A DNA stretch of 64,000 nt from Albibacterium profundi (lineage in GTDB: Bacteria; Bacteroidota; Bacteroidia; Sphingobacteriales; Sphingobacteriaceae), in the NCBI RefSeq assembly GCF_042159835.1, contig NZ_JBBVGT010000002.1:868001-932000 (forward strand). Direction: 5' to 3'. The translations under genes were made by a program, and so were the position numbers. Shown here piece by piece: positions 45,020 through 54,776 of the stretch (positions within the stretch are counted from its first letter, which is position 1; each line of letters begins with the position of its first letter). The notes beneath the pieces were generated by a model, which was not told the origin of the DNA, made no database searches, and was given only the letters and a program-made list of their open reading frames with translations.

Positions 45020-47122
45020 ATGGGAATAATGACTTTTTTGCGAAACCGCGCAGGCTTATTGGTTGTATGGGCAATCGGGATCGCTCTTATTGCATTTTTA
45101 TTAGGTGAGATTATCCCTCAGATGCTGGGGAATATGAATGCGAATCAAAATCAAATCGGCGAGATTAATGGGGAGGAAATAGAATATCTAACCTTTAATC
45201 AAGAGGTGGAAGCTGGTATTAATAATATGCGTCAGCAAATGGGTGGATCAAACGATCAAATGAGCGCCTATGTTGTCGAGAACGTCTGGAACCAATATAT
45301 TTCCAATGCTTTACTTGAGGAAGAGGTGGAAAGAATAGGCTTGAGCGTGGGGTCAAGCGAGTTAAATGACATGGTTTCCGGACAAAACCCGTCTCCACAA
45401 ATTGTACAATCTTTCACAAACCCTCAAACAGGAGAGTTTGATCGTAATCAATTAAGTGTTTTCTTAACTAATATCCGAAACGAGCCGGCAAGCAGCGTTC
45501 AAAAACAGCAATGGGAGAATTTCTTACAAGTGATTAAAAACGATCGCTTGCAGCAAAAATATAATCAGTTAATCCAAAACAGCGTCTATGTTACGTCCTT
45601 AGAAGCGGAAGAGGAGCATAAACAACGAAACAAGATTGCAAACTTTAGCTACCTGCTGCTCGATTACTCTTCTATACCAGATCAAGATGTAGAGGTAACA
45701 GATGCGGATTATCAAGCGTACTATGATGAGCATAAAGAGGAGTTCTATAATCCTAACGAAACAAGAAGTATTCGTTACGTGGTCTTTAATGCTGAGCCAA
45801 CAGCTGCCGACTCATTAGCTGTAAAAGAAAAAGCAACAGAATTGGCTCATGGATTAGAAATTGCAGAAAATGATTCATTGTATGCTGCTATCAATTCCGA
45901 AACTAAGTATCCAGTTACGTACTATACGAAGGGCAATTTATCACCGGCTTTGGATTCTGCTTTATTCAATGCATCTGCGGGAACAGTTGTGGGTCCATTC
46001 TTATCGAACGGAACCTACGAAATGGCTAAGGTGCTTGAAAGCAAAGTTGGACCCGATTCAGTAACAGCTAGTCATATTCTACTGAATCCTGCTTTAGAAG
46101 GCGGAGTTGATCAGGCAACTGCAAAAGCTGACTCTATTAAAAACCTTATTCAAAATGGTGCAAGCTTCGCAGATTTAGCTTCTCAGTTCGGGACCGATGC
46201 ATCGAGAGAAGAAGGCGGTAAATTAGGAACCTTCGGAAGAGGCGCCATGATCCCCGATTTTGAAAATGCCGTTTTCGACGGTAAAACTGGTGATGTCCTT
46301 GTGGTTCCGACCCAATACGGTGTGCATGTAATCAGAATAGACAATCAAATAGGATCATCAAAAGTTGTAAAGGCTGCGATTATCGATCGTTCCATCCAAA
46401 GCAGTAAAGAAACTTTAAATGCGGCTTACAGTGAAGCTTCAGAATTCTTCGGACAAGTTAACGAGGACAACTTCAATGATCTTGCTGCTGATGCGGGTTA
46501 CACCATTCAAAACGGCACTGAGATTGCACCAATGCAAACCTTCATTCAAGACCTCGAGAACCCGCGTGAACTGATCCGCTGGGCATATAAGGCAGAAGAG
46601 GGTGATGTAACGGACAAGGTATATGAATTACCAAACAAATATGTTGTTGCCCAGTTATCTGAGATCAGAGAAGAAGGATACCTTCCGCTTAACAGCGTTA
46701 AAGAAGATATTAAAACTCAAGTTATCAATAAAGCAAAAGCAGCTATTCTGACCGAAAAGCTGAATAGTGCGATGAATGGCACGTCTACTATCGAGGAACT
46801 CGGTCAAAAGTTAGATAAAACTGCTGTGAAGGCAGAAAATATTGTGTTCGCAAACCCGATAATCCCAGGCGTAGCTCAAGAAGGCAAAGTGATCGGAACC
46901 GTATTTGGTCTTCAACCGAACACGTTGTCAAAAAGTATTGAAGGAAACCGTGGTGTATACGTTGTTTCTGTCCATGATTTTATCAATCCGCAACAGGCTC
47001 AAAACCTTGATGCAATCAAGCAGCAAAGTATAAACATGCTTCAACAGCGCGCGCCGGGCAGTGTATTCCAAGCACTTTTAGAAAAAGCAGATATTACCGA
47101 TAATAGAGCAAGATTCTATTAA
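45020..47122 (+). CDS. Peptidylprolyl isomerase / periplasmic chaperone PpiD-type (SurA N-terminal domain)
   Basis: This 700-aa envelope foldase has an N-terminal membrane anchor (about residues 12-34), a SurA-N-like chaperone region (about 40-190) and a parvulin domain (about 345-445; SVTASHILL, FADLASQFGTDASREEGGKLGTFGRGAMIPDFENAVF, YGVHVIRI). A second degenerate parvulin-like region lies in the C-terminal third. PpiD works near the Sec translocon on newly exported outer membrane proteins. It is preceded by 165 bp of AT-rich sequence without an obvious terminator and followed by a hairpin at 47144. Confidence 0.9.
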   Translation: MGIMTFLRNRAGLLVVWAIGIALIAFLLGEIIPQMLGNMNANQNQIGEINGEEIEYLTFNQEVEAGINNMRQQMGGSNDQMSAYVVENVWNQYISNALLEEEVERIGLSVGSSELNDMVSGQNPSPQIVQSFTNPQTGEFDRNQLSVFLTNIRNEPASSVQKQQWENFLQVIKNDRLQQKYNQLIQNSVYVTSLEAEEEHKQRNKIANFSYLLLDYSSIPDQDVEVTDADYQAYYDEHKEEFYNPNETRSIRYVVFNAEPTAADSLAVKEKATELAHGLEIAENDSLYAAINSETKYPVTYYTKGNLSPALDSALFNASAGTVVGPFLSNGTYEMAKVLESKVGPDSVTASHILLNPALEGGVDQATAKADSIKNLIQNGASFADLASQFGTDASREEGGKLGTFGRGAMIPDFENAVFDGKTGDVLVVPTQYGVHVIRIDNQIGSSKVVKAAIIDRSIQSSKETLNAAYSEASEFFGQVNEDNFNDLAADAGYTIQNGTEIAPMQTFIQDLENPRELIRWAYKAEEGDVTDKVYELPNKYVVAQLSEIREEGYLPLNSVKEDIKTQVINKAKAAILTEKLNSAMNGTSTIEELGQKLDKTAVKAENIVFANPIIPGVAQEGKVIGTVFGLQPNTLSKSIEGNRGVYVVSVHDFINPQQAQNLDAIKQQSINMLQQRAPGSVFQALLEKADITDNRARFY

Positions 47123-47134
47123 TTTTAAAATACC

Positions 47135-47142
47135 TAACTTTG
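47135..47142 (+). promoter_or_regulatory. Predicted -7 element of the DUF2480 gene
   Basis: TAACTTTG matches TAnnTTTG exactly. It lies two bases before the left arm of the ppiD terminator, so a start about 7 nt downstream would fall inside that arm. Confidence 0.45.
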
Positions 47143-47143
47143 T

Positions 47144-47180
47144 ATCCGGATAGAGATTCTCTCTTTATCCGGATTTTTTG
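47144..47180 (+). terminator. Rho-independent terminator of ppiD
   Basis: ATCCGGATAGAGA (47144-47156) pairs with TCTCTTTATCCGGAT (47160-47174) with two extra bases on the right, followed by a T-run to 47179. It is a classic intrinsic terminator shape. Confidence 0.8.
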
Positions 47181-47190
47181 TATATAAAGC

Positions 47191-47706
47191 ATGGAAATTC
47201 AAGATAAAATAGTAAATAAAGTTGCGGCAAGTGGTCTAATCACTTTTGACCTTGCAACCTTAGCGCCGAAAGGCGAGCTGGTTTTATTTGATATCAAAGA
47301 CCATTTATTCCACGGTTTAATCCTTCGAGAGAAAGATTTTAGGGCGTTCGTGAAAGAAAACGACTGGTCGCAATATGAAGGTAAGAACGTAGCTATCACC
47401 TGTTCGACAGATGCAATTATCCCGACTTGGGCTTATATGCTAATTTCTAATAAGCTCGAGCCTTATGTGAGCGAAGTTACCTTTGGGTCCATCGAACAAC
47501 TCAGATCCATCCTCTACGAAAAGGCACTTGGACAATTGCATATGGAGCAATTCGTCGACCAACGAATTATGGTGAAAGGTTGCGGTGATATCAAAGTTCC
47601 AGAGTCTGCATTCATTACATTGACGAGAAAATTAAGTAAAGTTGCAAAAAGTATTATGTACGGTGAAGCCTGCTCATCCGTGCCAATCTTTAAGCGAAAA
47701 GCTTAA
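47191..47706 (+). CDS. DUF2480 family protein
   Basis: This 171-aa soluble protein of the Bacteroidota family DUF2480 is recognised from NKVAASGLITFDLATLAP, FDIKDHLFHGLILREKDFR, DAIIPTWAYMLISNKLEPY and the C-terminal MVKGCGDIKVPESAFITLTRKL. There is no signal peptide or membrane helix, so it is cytoplasmic. The function is unknown. It is followed by DUF3108 and DUF3109 genes with short gaps, a grouping common in this phylum. Confidence 0.87.
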   Translation: MEIQDKIVNKVAASGLITFDLATLAPKGELVLFDIKDHLFHGLILREKDFRAFVKENDWSQYEGKNVAITCSTDAIIPTWAYMLISNKLEPYVSEVTFGSIEQLRSILYEKALGQLHMEQFVDQRIMVKGCGDIKVPESAFITLTRKLSKVAKSIMYGEACSSVPIFKRKA

Positions 47707-47733
47707 AGGCATATTTTTTGCCATACCTTCTAT

Positions 47734-48504
47734 ATGAAGAAAATAATATTAGTAGCTTTTATCTCATTCTTATGGTTCAATGGTTTTTCGCAGGATTTGC
47801 CACATCTGAACGAACCCGTTTTTAAGCCAGGTGAGGTATTAAAGTATAAATTAAAATATGGTTTTGTTTCTGCAGCAAACGGTACATTGAAGGTCAACAA
47901 GAGCACATTGAAATTCGACGGAAAACCGACCTATCATCTGTCGGCAGAAGGGAAAACATCAAGTGCATTTAGTCTTCTTTTTGGTGTGCACAATCGTTAC
48001 AACTCGTATATTGACCAAGACACATTTCTCCCCTACTTCTATTCTGAAACGATAAAGGAGGGTAAGTACAGAAGAAACGATAAAGTTCGCTTCTACCAAA
48101 AGCAGCGGAAAATAAAAGGTAATGAAGGTACTTTTAAAGGAGCTAGTCAAACATTTGACTTGCTCTCTGCTTATTATTTTGCCAGAAACCTTGATCTATC
48201 GAAGATAAAAGTAGGCCAGTCTTTTAATATGACTTATTTCTTAAACGATGAAGTCAGCACACTAGGGATTACATATCTCGGCAAAGAGCGCATCAAGACA
48301 GATATGGGAACCTTCAACTGTTTAAAATTCAGCCCAGAAATTAAACCTGGCCGGATTTTCAGGAAAGATAGCAAACTTTACTTGTGGGTCACTGATGATG
48401 GAAACAGAATACCCGTAAAAGCGGAAGTTGAGATATTAGTTGGGTCTGTAACCCTGGAGCTAACTGATGCATCGGGGTTAAAGTATCCCTTAAAGAAAAA
48501 TTAA
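47734..48504 (+). CDS. DUF3108 domain protein
   Basis: This 256-aa exported protein has a signal peptide ending GFSQ (about residue 19). The rest, FKPGEVLKYKLKYGFVSAANGTLKV, YHLSAEGKTSS, VHNRYNSYIDQDTFLPYFYSETIKEGKYRR and MGTFNCLKFSPEIKPGRIF, is typical of DUF3108, a periplasmic beta-rich family. No enzymatic role is established. The DUF3109 gene starts 2 bp after its stop. Confidence 0.87.
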   Translation: MKKIILVAFISFLWFNGFSQDLPHLNEPVFKPGEVLKYKLKYGFVSAANGTLKVNKSTLKFDGKPTYHLSAEGKTSSAFSLLFGVHNRYNSYIDQDTFLPYFYSETIKEGKYRRNDKVRFYQKQRKIKGNEGTFKGASQTFDLLSAYYFARNLDLSKIKVGQSFNMTYFLNDEVSTLGITYLGKERIKTDMGTFNCLKFSPEIKPGRIFRKDSKLYLWVTDDGNRIPVKAEVEILVGSVTLELTDASGLKYPLKKN

Positions 48505-48506
48505 AA

Positions 48507-49076
48507 ATGATTGAAATAGACGGCGTCCTAGTTAGTGAGGATCTCATCAAAGAAGAATTTGTTTGTAATCTCAATGCTTGCAAGGGTGCTTGTTGTATTG
48601 AAGGAGACTCTGGCGCACCATTAGAGAAAGATGAGCTTGAGATACTGGAAAGAATATATCCTGCTGTGAAGCCATATATGACAACTACAGGTATCGAAAC
48701 GATTGAAGCGCGAGGAACCCATGTTGTTGACGATGACGGAGATCTCACTACACCCTGTGTTGATAAAAATAAAGAATGTGCTTATGTGACCTGGGAAAAT
48801 GGAATCACAAAATGTGCCATTGAAAAAGCTTTTGAGGACGGTAAGATAGACTGGCAAAAACCAATCTCCTGCCATCTCTATCCCATCCGAATTACTCAGT
48901 ATCCCGAATTTGATGTGCTTAACTATGATCGATGGCATATCTGCCATGCAGCCTGCTCTTTTGGAAAGCAATTAAACGTTCCAGTTTATAACTTCGTAAA
49001 AGCTCCCTTAATCAGAAAATACGGAGAAGAGTGGTTTAAAGAGCTTGAAGATACTGCTAAGAGCGACGTCCTTTAA
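48507..49076 (+). CDS. DUF3109 family cysteine-cluster protein
   Basis: This 189-aa cytoplasmic protein is rich in cysteines: FVCNLNACKGACCIEGDSGAPL at the N-terminus, TPCVDKNKECAYVTWENGITKCAIEKAF in the middle, and PISCHLYPIRIT and WHICHAACSFG later. The spacing suggests a metal or Fe-S site of the YkgJ/CxxCxxCC type. The family is DUF3109, function unknown. It is translationally coupled to DUF3108 upstream, and its last 4 bp overlap the convergent tamB stop. Confidence 0.87.
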   Translation: MIEIDGVLVSEDLIKEEFVCNLNACKGACCIEGDSGAPLEKDELEILERIYPAVKPYMTTTGIETIEARGTHVVDDDGDLTTPCVDKNKECAYVTWENGITKCAIEKAFEDGKIDWQKPISCHLYPIRITQYPEFDVLNYDRWHICHAACSFGKQLNVPVYNFVKAPLIRKYGEEWFKELEDTAKSDVL

Positions 49077-52000
49077 TTCAGATCTACGTTAATAGTGTCT
49101 TTGGAAGCGGCAGTTGTGTCAGTCTTAAACTCGATAAACGATGCATCTTCGGCTGGCTTCTTCTTCGAAAACGAAACTAATTTTCTAAAGAACTCGCCGA
49201 ACGTATCGAACTCCTGACGATAAACAAGCCCGAAGGCACTCACATACTCATCTTCTGGATTTAAGAAATTCCTGTTATTTAGTCGGTTCGACGCTCTAAA
49301 TAACAGATTCCCACTTTTCCTTATCAAATACAAAGCCTCTACATCACTCGCAATATCCTTTCCAAAAACATTAAAATCGTTCAGTTCGCCTCTACGGTCT
49401 GTTACGCCTCCCGTCAAGATTAGTCGATCATTTAGCAATCTTATGGAAGCACTAGCTTCATTGAAAGACCGGATGTTGAAATCAACAAAATTCAAGTTTA
49501 ATGATTGAGAGATAATGTTATTTAATTGATTAAAAGCCAACTCAGTACCTGCACTAAAGACAGTCGTATTCAGCTCTCTCGTAAGATCAGTGCCAGTTCC
49601 CGGAGCAAAGCTACGTCGTACAATTAAACTCAACGCCTGTTGGTTTACATTGTTTATGTCGCTCAAATAGCTCTGGAGTTCATCCTCTACATATGAATCG
49701 GTAGGGAAATCGATTCCAAAAGTTATATCGGGTTGTAAGAGATTTCCGTTGAGTATCATTTCGGCTTGCGCTTGAACACGCTGATCCGTACCTGCGCGCC
49801 CCGCTGCGGTGTAAAGTGGCCTAACACTGGTTCGTACCTGATACGTCGCCGTAAGATTAATCAACGCCTCCTCAGGGTTGCCCGTCCATCGAATCGACCC
49901 TCCGCTTTCAATCTCAAATATTTTATTGATGAAGTCCTGAGCTGTGAATTCAAATTTTCCCTGTTGTATCGCATAATCCCCAAACATCTCAAAGTCGCCT
50001 AGACTTGTGATATGCAAAGATAAAAGCCCTTCACCCCGTCCTGATAACTTCCCTAGGTCTGTAAATATATTTACTTCCGATTCTGGGTCAACCGACAAGT
50101 CCATCGTCATTGTAAGCCCTTCAAAGGAATTGGGCTTCGGTGTTGCCGTCGAATCCGCATTGACAAAAGTTATGAAATCTTGTTCTGTAATCTCCCCGGC
50201 TGCATTCAATGGTATATTAATAACCGTTCCCCGGTTTGTAGCTGCTACGATTTGAATATCAATATCATCTGTCGGTCCATTAAATCGGAAACTACCCGTT
50301 CCGTATGCGACACCATAATATAATGGATTGTCCTTCGCAGTCGTATTCAATGCCATAAAATTATTAGCGGAAATATCTACATGGATTTCAGGGTTGATGG
50401 GATTAGACATATCCACCGACCCATTTGCGACGGCTTGTTGATTGTTCTCATCAACAATAATTAAGTCTTTCAAGAGGATCTTACTGTTGCTGACACTTAT
50501 CTCATCATCAATTCGATAGGGAGTCTGCAAATAATTCACAACCATCCTGCTATTGTTCAATCGAGCAGTGCCATTAATCACGGGATTCAATGATGTTCCG
50601 GTGATCGTCAAATCGGCAGTAGCTGTACCCGATAGGTCTGAAACTAAATTTCGCAAAAATGGGCTAAAAATAATCAATGGATTTTCATCCATATGGGCTT
50701 GCAAATTCAGCGGGCTCTCTTCATTTGATGCATCATACACTCCATTGAGAGTTAACGATTCCACTCCACCATCTTGGATATCAACCTTTACCCGAACCAC
50801 CCTCGTTTCAGGATCAAGCGCGGCACCTACCGTCATGTCGCCAATTGCTGTTTCATTGTAGACAATATCATCGGCTCGAATATCGCTTTGAATGAAAGGT
50901 TGTTCTAATAGGGATCGAATTTGCACTTCACCGTTCATCATGCCAGCTAAATCAATGCCAAGCGGTACTGTAAGCGGATTAAACGTTTCCAACAAAAAGT
51001 CGGAAAAAGTTATTTTCAGAATATCATCATCATTTTTTGATATTGCTCCATCGATGGCTACAATTTGCTCTCCCTGCGATAGCTCTAAACCATTAATCAG
51101 TGTCTTTCCTTCCTCGAAGTCAAACTTTACCTTCTCCTCAATTCGCCAATCTTCGTTATTAATAATCATGTCCGATGGCAGTAAACTGAGTCGCGACGAA
51201 GACTCTTCACCAAACTCCACAAGGCCGTTCAAGTCGAGTTGATTGGTTTCATCAAGATCAGACATTTTAATGTTAAAACGTAAACTATCATTCCGCAGAA
51301 TATTGGCAATGTTTACATTATTAATGAATAGGCTATCCGTAAAGCTGACACGATCTGAGGTAACGAATAAATTTAAAAACTGATTATTTGCAGTCTGGTC
51401 AAAAATTAAGTTGTTTATCGTTACCCCTTTATATATTCCGACAGGCACAAAACCGCTTAATGAGCTGACTCCATCAACTGAAGAAAACTTTCCCGTCATA
51501 ATCACCTCCTCAGGAATCTCTAGACCGGGTACGAAAAGCAACGAAAACGGCGTAAAATCTTTCAAGGTTAAATCGAAAGAAAACTCTTGATTTCCTCCAT
51601 TGATAATATTCACATCCAACGATGGTACATACTGCTTAGCAATCCCTTTAAAATAGGACGGAAAGGTATTCAAATCAATCTGTCCATTTATACGAGCATC
51701 CAAGACATCCGACTGAATCGCAATAGTCCGATTATCCTCAAGTCCTTCCGCTATTAAAACCACTGAATCCGTTCTAAAAACTGTATCCGGTGTGATAAGA
51801 GAAACATCCCTTAAAGAAAGCTGGCCAATAACAGTATTCAGTTCCTTACCAGAGAAGTTTCCAGATACAACACCGGCTAGCTCTAATGAGTCCTTTGTGA
51901 GTTTCAAGCGATAAAGATCAGCTTTGTCGACATCTGCATGTATATCCGCGATAAGTTGCCCGTTGCTAACATCAACCTCTCCCACAAGAGATAAACGTAA

Positions 52001-53467
52001 ATTGGTATCGTCTATATCCACATTACCCGTAAAATATCGATCTGAATAGGTTCCGTCAACCAAAATATCCGTATAGCGATAACCCTGATACTCCAAATAA
52101 TCGATTGAGGCATTTACCTCTTCGTAAAGATCAGCCAAAGCGAAACCGAGACCGCTCCCTTCAATCGTTCCAGCAACTGATCCGATGATTGGGTTGTTTA
52201 ACAAGAGTCCTAACTCAAAACCCGGAGTCAATAGTTTCCCACTATAGGACCCTTTGTTTTTAAGGGATAGTTTCAAATCTGCAACCACATCGCCCAATTT
52301 CGACTTGAAGATGCCTTGCGTTATAAAATCGTTATAGAAGCCCGTCACCCGACCCTGATAATGAATATCCCCAATCCGGTCAATCACCGCCGGCAACATA
52401 AACGTATTCTGTCCGCTAAATCCTGCTACCAACCTCTCGAGATCCTGTCGGTTTGTCAACAGCCTAGAAAGATCCATATCGAATAGCGTGTTATTGATAT
52501 CGGGTAGTCCACGAATTGTAAGATCACCTTCCAGCCATGTTTGTTTGCCAGCGCGTATCTGAACCTGACTAGCATGGATATCTTCGACAGTGCCCGTTAA
52601 GTTTCCACTAAAGAGCACATTAAAATCCGTAACACCCACGCCCGGTGAAAAATAAGCTATATCACGAGAAACAATACGAGAATTCTGAAGGTTTCCAGTT
52701 ACCTGAACATCTTCGATAAAATTCGAAAATGCCGAAAGAGAGTCGTATTCGAAGAGAATATAATCCTTGATATAACTAGAGTTCAACTCGAGGTCAAGCG
52801 CAGCAAATTCCATCCGGTTGCTGTCGACAGTCAGATCGGTTGTAATATTTTTCACCACAAGACCCGATTTCTCGCGGAAGGTCAAGTCACTGATTTTAGT
52901 CTGAAACAGATGGTTCACATAATCTATTTCCAGTAATGTTCCACCTAGCCCATAAATATGAATATCGTTGTAATTAATGCCGTCAACCTCTTGTCTTTTC
53001 AAGTAATTTATATATCGGAATTCGATACCACTGAAAGAAGCATCAGGCAGAATTAGCTCGAACTGCTTCTTCTCTTTTTGGGTGTCTGCGCGTTGAGGTG
53101 CAAGATAGTCCTGAATAAATGTAAAATTTGTTGTAGAGTCACGGTACTTTTTTATAAGTACTTTGCCTTCTTTTATCGTCAGATCGTTGACAATAAGTTT
53201 CGAACTAAGCAACGAACGGATATCTAATTGAGCGCCGAATTCACCAAAGTATAAAAGAGTGTCTTGTTCTTGGTCAGCGACGAAAAGTTCCTCGATCTTT
53301 ATCGAATTAAAAGGTTCGTAATAAATAGATCTTAAATGAATTTCAGTATCCAACTCTTCCGACAAGTAATTGGCCGCCCGATCCGCAATGTAGTTCTGAA
53401 CCGGCTTCAATTGCAATGAAAGGGTCAAGGCTATAAGAAGTACAACAATCCCAAGCAACAACCACAA
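49073..53467 (-). CDS. tamB: Translocation and assembly module protein TamB
   Basis: This is a very large envelope protein (1464 aa) of the TamB/AsmA-like bridge family, which spans the periplasm and helps assemble outer membrane proteins or move phospholipids. The N-terminal membrane helix is LLGIVVLLIALTLSL. A long repetitive beta-helical body is followed by the DUF490 C-terminal domain (about 1100-1464; GEGLLSLHITSLGDFEMFGDYAIQQGKFEFTAQ and LNNIISQSLNLNFVDF). The annotated start is TTG. In-frame codons continue upstream to the stop at 53507-53509 and would add a basic KKVLKIA stretch, but no ATG, GTG or TTG is available there. Confidence 0.92.
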   Translation of the reverse strand: MWLLLGIVVLLIALTLSLQLKPVQNYIADRAANYLSEELDTEIHLRSIYYEPFNSIKIEELFVADQEQDTLLYFGEFGAQLDIRSLLSSKLIVNDLTIKEGKVLIKKYRDSTTNFTFIQDYLAPQRADTQKEKKQFELILPDASFSGIEFRYINYLKRQEVDGINYNDIHIYGLGGTLLEIDYVNHLFQTKISDLTFREKSGLVVKNITTDLTVDSNRMEFAALDLELNSSYIKDYILFEYDSLSAFSNFIEDVQVTGNLQNSRIVSRDIAYFSPGVGVTDFNVLFSGNLTGTVEDIHASQVQIRAGKQTWLEGDLTIRGLPDINNTLFDMDLSRLLTNRQDLERLVAGFSGQNTFMLPAVIDRIGDIHYQGRVTGFYNDFITQGIFKSKLGDVVADLKLSLKNKGSYSGKLLTPGFELGLLLNNPIIGSVAGTIEGSGLGFALADLYEEVNASIDYLEYQGYRYTDILVDGTYSDRYFTGNVDIDDTNLRLSLVGEVDVSNGQLIADIHADVDKADLYRLKLTKDSLELAGVVSGNFSGKELNTVIGQLSLRDVSLITPDTVFRTDSVVLIAEGLEDNRTIAIQSDVLDARINGQIDLNTFPSYFKGIAKQYVPSLDVNIINGGNQEFSFDLTLKDFTPFSLLFVPGLEIPEEVIMTGKFSSVDGVSSLSGFVPVGIYKGVTINNLIFDQTANNQFLNLFVTSDRVSFTDSLFINNVNIANILRNDSLRFNIKMSDLDETNQLDLNGLVEFGEESSSRLSLLPSDMIINNEDWRIEEKVKFDFEEGKTLINGLELSQGEQIVAIDGAISKNDDDILKITFSDFLLETFNPLTVPLGIDLAGMMNGEVQIRSLLEQPFIQSDIRADDIVYNETAIGDMTVGAALDPETRVVRVKVDIQDGGVESLTLNGVYDASNEESPLNLQAHMDENPLIIFSPFLRNLVSDLSGTATADLTITGTSLNPVINGTARLNNSRMVVNYLQTPYRIDDEISVSNSKILLKDLIIVDENNQQAVANGSVDMSNPINPEIHVDISANNFMALNTTAKDNPLYYGVAYGTGSFRFNGPTDDIDIQIVAATNRGTVINIPLNAAGEITEQDFITFVNADSTATPKPNSFEGLTMTMDLSVDPESEVNIFTDLGKLSGRGEGLLSLHITSLGDFEMFGDYAIQQGKFEFTAQDFINKIFEIESGGSIRWTGNPEEALINLTATYQVRTSVRPLYTAAGRAGTDQRVQAQAEMILNGNLLQPDITFGIDFPTDSYVEDELQSYLSDINNVNQQALSLIVRRSFAPGTGTDLTRELNTTVFSAGTELAFNQLNNIISQSLNLNFVDFNIRSFNEASASIRLLNDRLILTGGVTDRRGELNDFNVFGKDIASDVEALYLIRKSGNLLFRASNRLNNRNFLNPEDEYVSAFGLVYRQEFDTFGEFFRKLVSFSKKKPAEDASFIEFKTDTTAASKDTINVDLN

Positions 53468-53490
53468 TGCTATTTTTAGTACTTTTTTGA

Positions 53491-53498
53491 TACTTTTG
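53491..53498 (+). promoter_or_regulatory. Predicted -7 element of tsaD
   Basis: TACTTTTG matches TAnnTTTG exactly, 24 bp before the tsaD TTG start at 53523. The site lies within the extended reading frame of the divergent tamB gene. Confidence 0.45.
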
Positions 53499-53522
53499 TC
53501 TTTTATTTAAATAACAAACAAT

Positions 53523-54527
53523 TTGGCAACCATCCTTGGCATTGAGTCCACATGTGACGAAACATCTGCATCTATTTGTATAGACGGAAAAATATACTCA
53601 AATATTATCGCAAACCAAGCCGTACATGGGAAATATGGTGGTGTGGTCCCTGAACTCGCGTCCCGGGCGCATCAGCAAAACATTATCCCCACGGTCGACC
53701 AATGTATTATAGATGCAAAAATACATAAAAATGACATAGATGCGGTTGCTTTTTCGCGAGGACCCGGACTTTTGGGTTCTCTATTGGTCGGCACTTCCTT
53801 TGCCAAAGCCTTCGCACTCTCTAAAAACATTCCATTAATTGAGATTAATCATATGCAAGCGCATATATTGGCCCACTTCATCGAAGATCCAAAACCGGAA
53901 TTTCCTTTTCTGTGTCTCACTGTATCTGGCGGACATACACAGATTGTGAAAGTCAACAACTACTTCGAGATGGAATTGATCGGGCAAACATTAGATGATG
54001 CGGCCGGCGAAGCTTTTGACAAAACTGCTAAGATCCTCAATTTACCTTATCCGGGTGGCCCCTTGATCGACCGCTATGCACAACAAGGAGATCCGCTAAG
54101 GTTTCAATTTCCCGAGCCCAATGTACCTGAGTTTAATTTCAGTTTCAGCGGTCTAAAAACATCCATCTTATATTTCATACAACGGAATACGGCAAAGAAC
54201 CCATCATTCGTCGAAGACAACCTTGTTGACATTTGCGCCTCCATACAAGATCGGATCGTCAGCATCCTCTTAAACAAACTAGAAACAGCAGCTAAATCTC
54301 TGGGTATCAAAAACATTGCAATAGCGGGTGGTGTATCCGCAAATAGTGGGTTAAGAAGCACATTAAAGGAAAGAGGGGCGGAAAACCAATGGAATATCTT
54401 TATTCCAAAGTTCGAGTATTGTACAGATAATGCAGCTATGATAAGTATTGCGGGCTATTATAAATACTTAGAAAAAGATTTCACTACACAGGATGTCGCT
54501 CCTTTAACACGGTGGTCAGTCGAATAA
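53523..54527 (+). CDS. tsaD: tRNA N6-adenosine threonylcarbamoyltransferase TsaD
   Basis: TsaD transfers the threonylcarbamoyl group to A37 of tRNAs reading ANN codons. Its 334-aa ASKHA fold starts with ATILGIESTCDETSASI. The metal-binding HMQAHILAH, SGGHTQIV, DDAAGEAFDKTAK, GGVSANSGLR and a final YCTDNAAMI are all present. The start is TTG at 53523: between it and the in-frame TAA at 53508 there is no ATG, and starting later would remove the conserved first strand. It is divergent from tamB with 55 bp between start codons. Confidence 0.96.
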   Translation: MATILGIESTCDETSASICIDGKIYSNIIANQAVHGKYGGVVPELASRAHQQNIIPTVDQCIIDAKIHKNDIDAVAFSRGPGLLGSLLVGTSFAKAFALSKNIPLIEINHMQAHILAHFIEDPKPEFPFLCLTVSGGHTQIVKVNNYFEMELIGQTLDDAAGEAFDKTAKILNLPYPGGPLIDRYAQQGDPLRFQFPEPNVPEFNFSFSGLKTSILYFIQRNTAKNPSFVEDNLVDICASIQDRIVSILLNKLETAAKSLGIKNIAIAGGVSANSGLRSTLKERGAENQWNIFIPKFEYCTDNAAMISIAGYYKYLEKDFTTQDVAPLTRWSVE

Positions 54528-54577
54528 TTCTTTTTTAGCTTTTTTTTGTGGACTTTTGCATCATATAATATAACACA

Positions 54578-54775
54578 ATGGATACTCCAAGCTTAATATT
54601 TCTCGCCATCTTTGTGATCCCTTTTGTGGTTCTACTCATCTGGATTGCTCGAAAAGACAAACGAACCAAAACACGCCAATGGGGATTGCTCGCCTTGATC
54701 GCACTAATTATCGCTGCATTATACGTAGCCTTCTTCATTGCGCCTCAATACGAGACTTTTTTCCCAAATAATTAG
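54578..54775 (+). CDS. Small two-helix membrane protein
   Basis: This 65-aa protein has two hydrophobic segments (about residues 5-23 and 36-55) joined by a strongly basic loop (RKDKRTKTRQ), so both termini probably face outward with the loop in the cytoplasm. The gene lies 50 bp after tsaD on the same strand, and its stop is 1 bp from the convergent 438-aa gene. It resembles small conserved inner membrane proteins of Bacteroidota. I do not recognise a family or function. The antisense ORF at 54535-54738 is a shadow. Confidence 0.65.
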   Translation: MDTPSLIFLAIFVIPFVVLLIWIARKDKRTKTRQWGLLALIALIIAALYVAFFIAPQYETFFPNN

Positions 54776-54776
54776 C

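Noticed and set aside
48389..48748. 119-aa minus-strand ORF across the DUF3108/DUF3109 junction
   Set aside because: It spans two well-supported plus-strand genes and is Ser/Pro-biased, as expected of an antisense frame.
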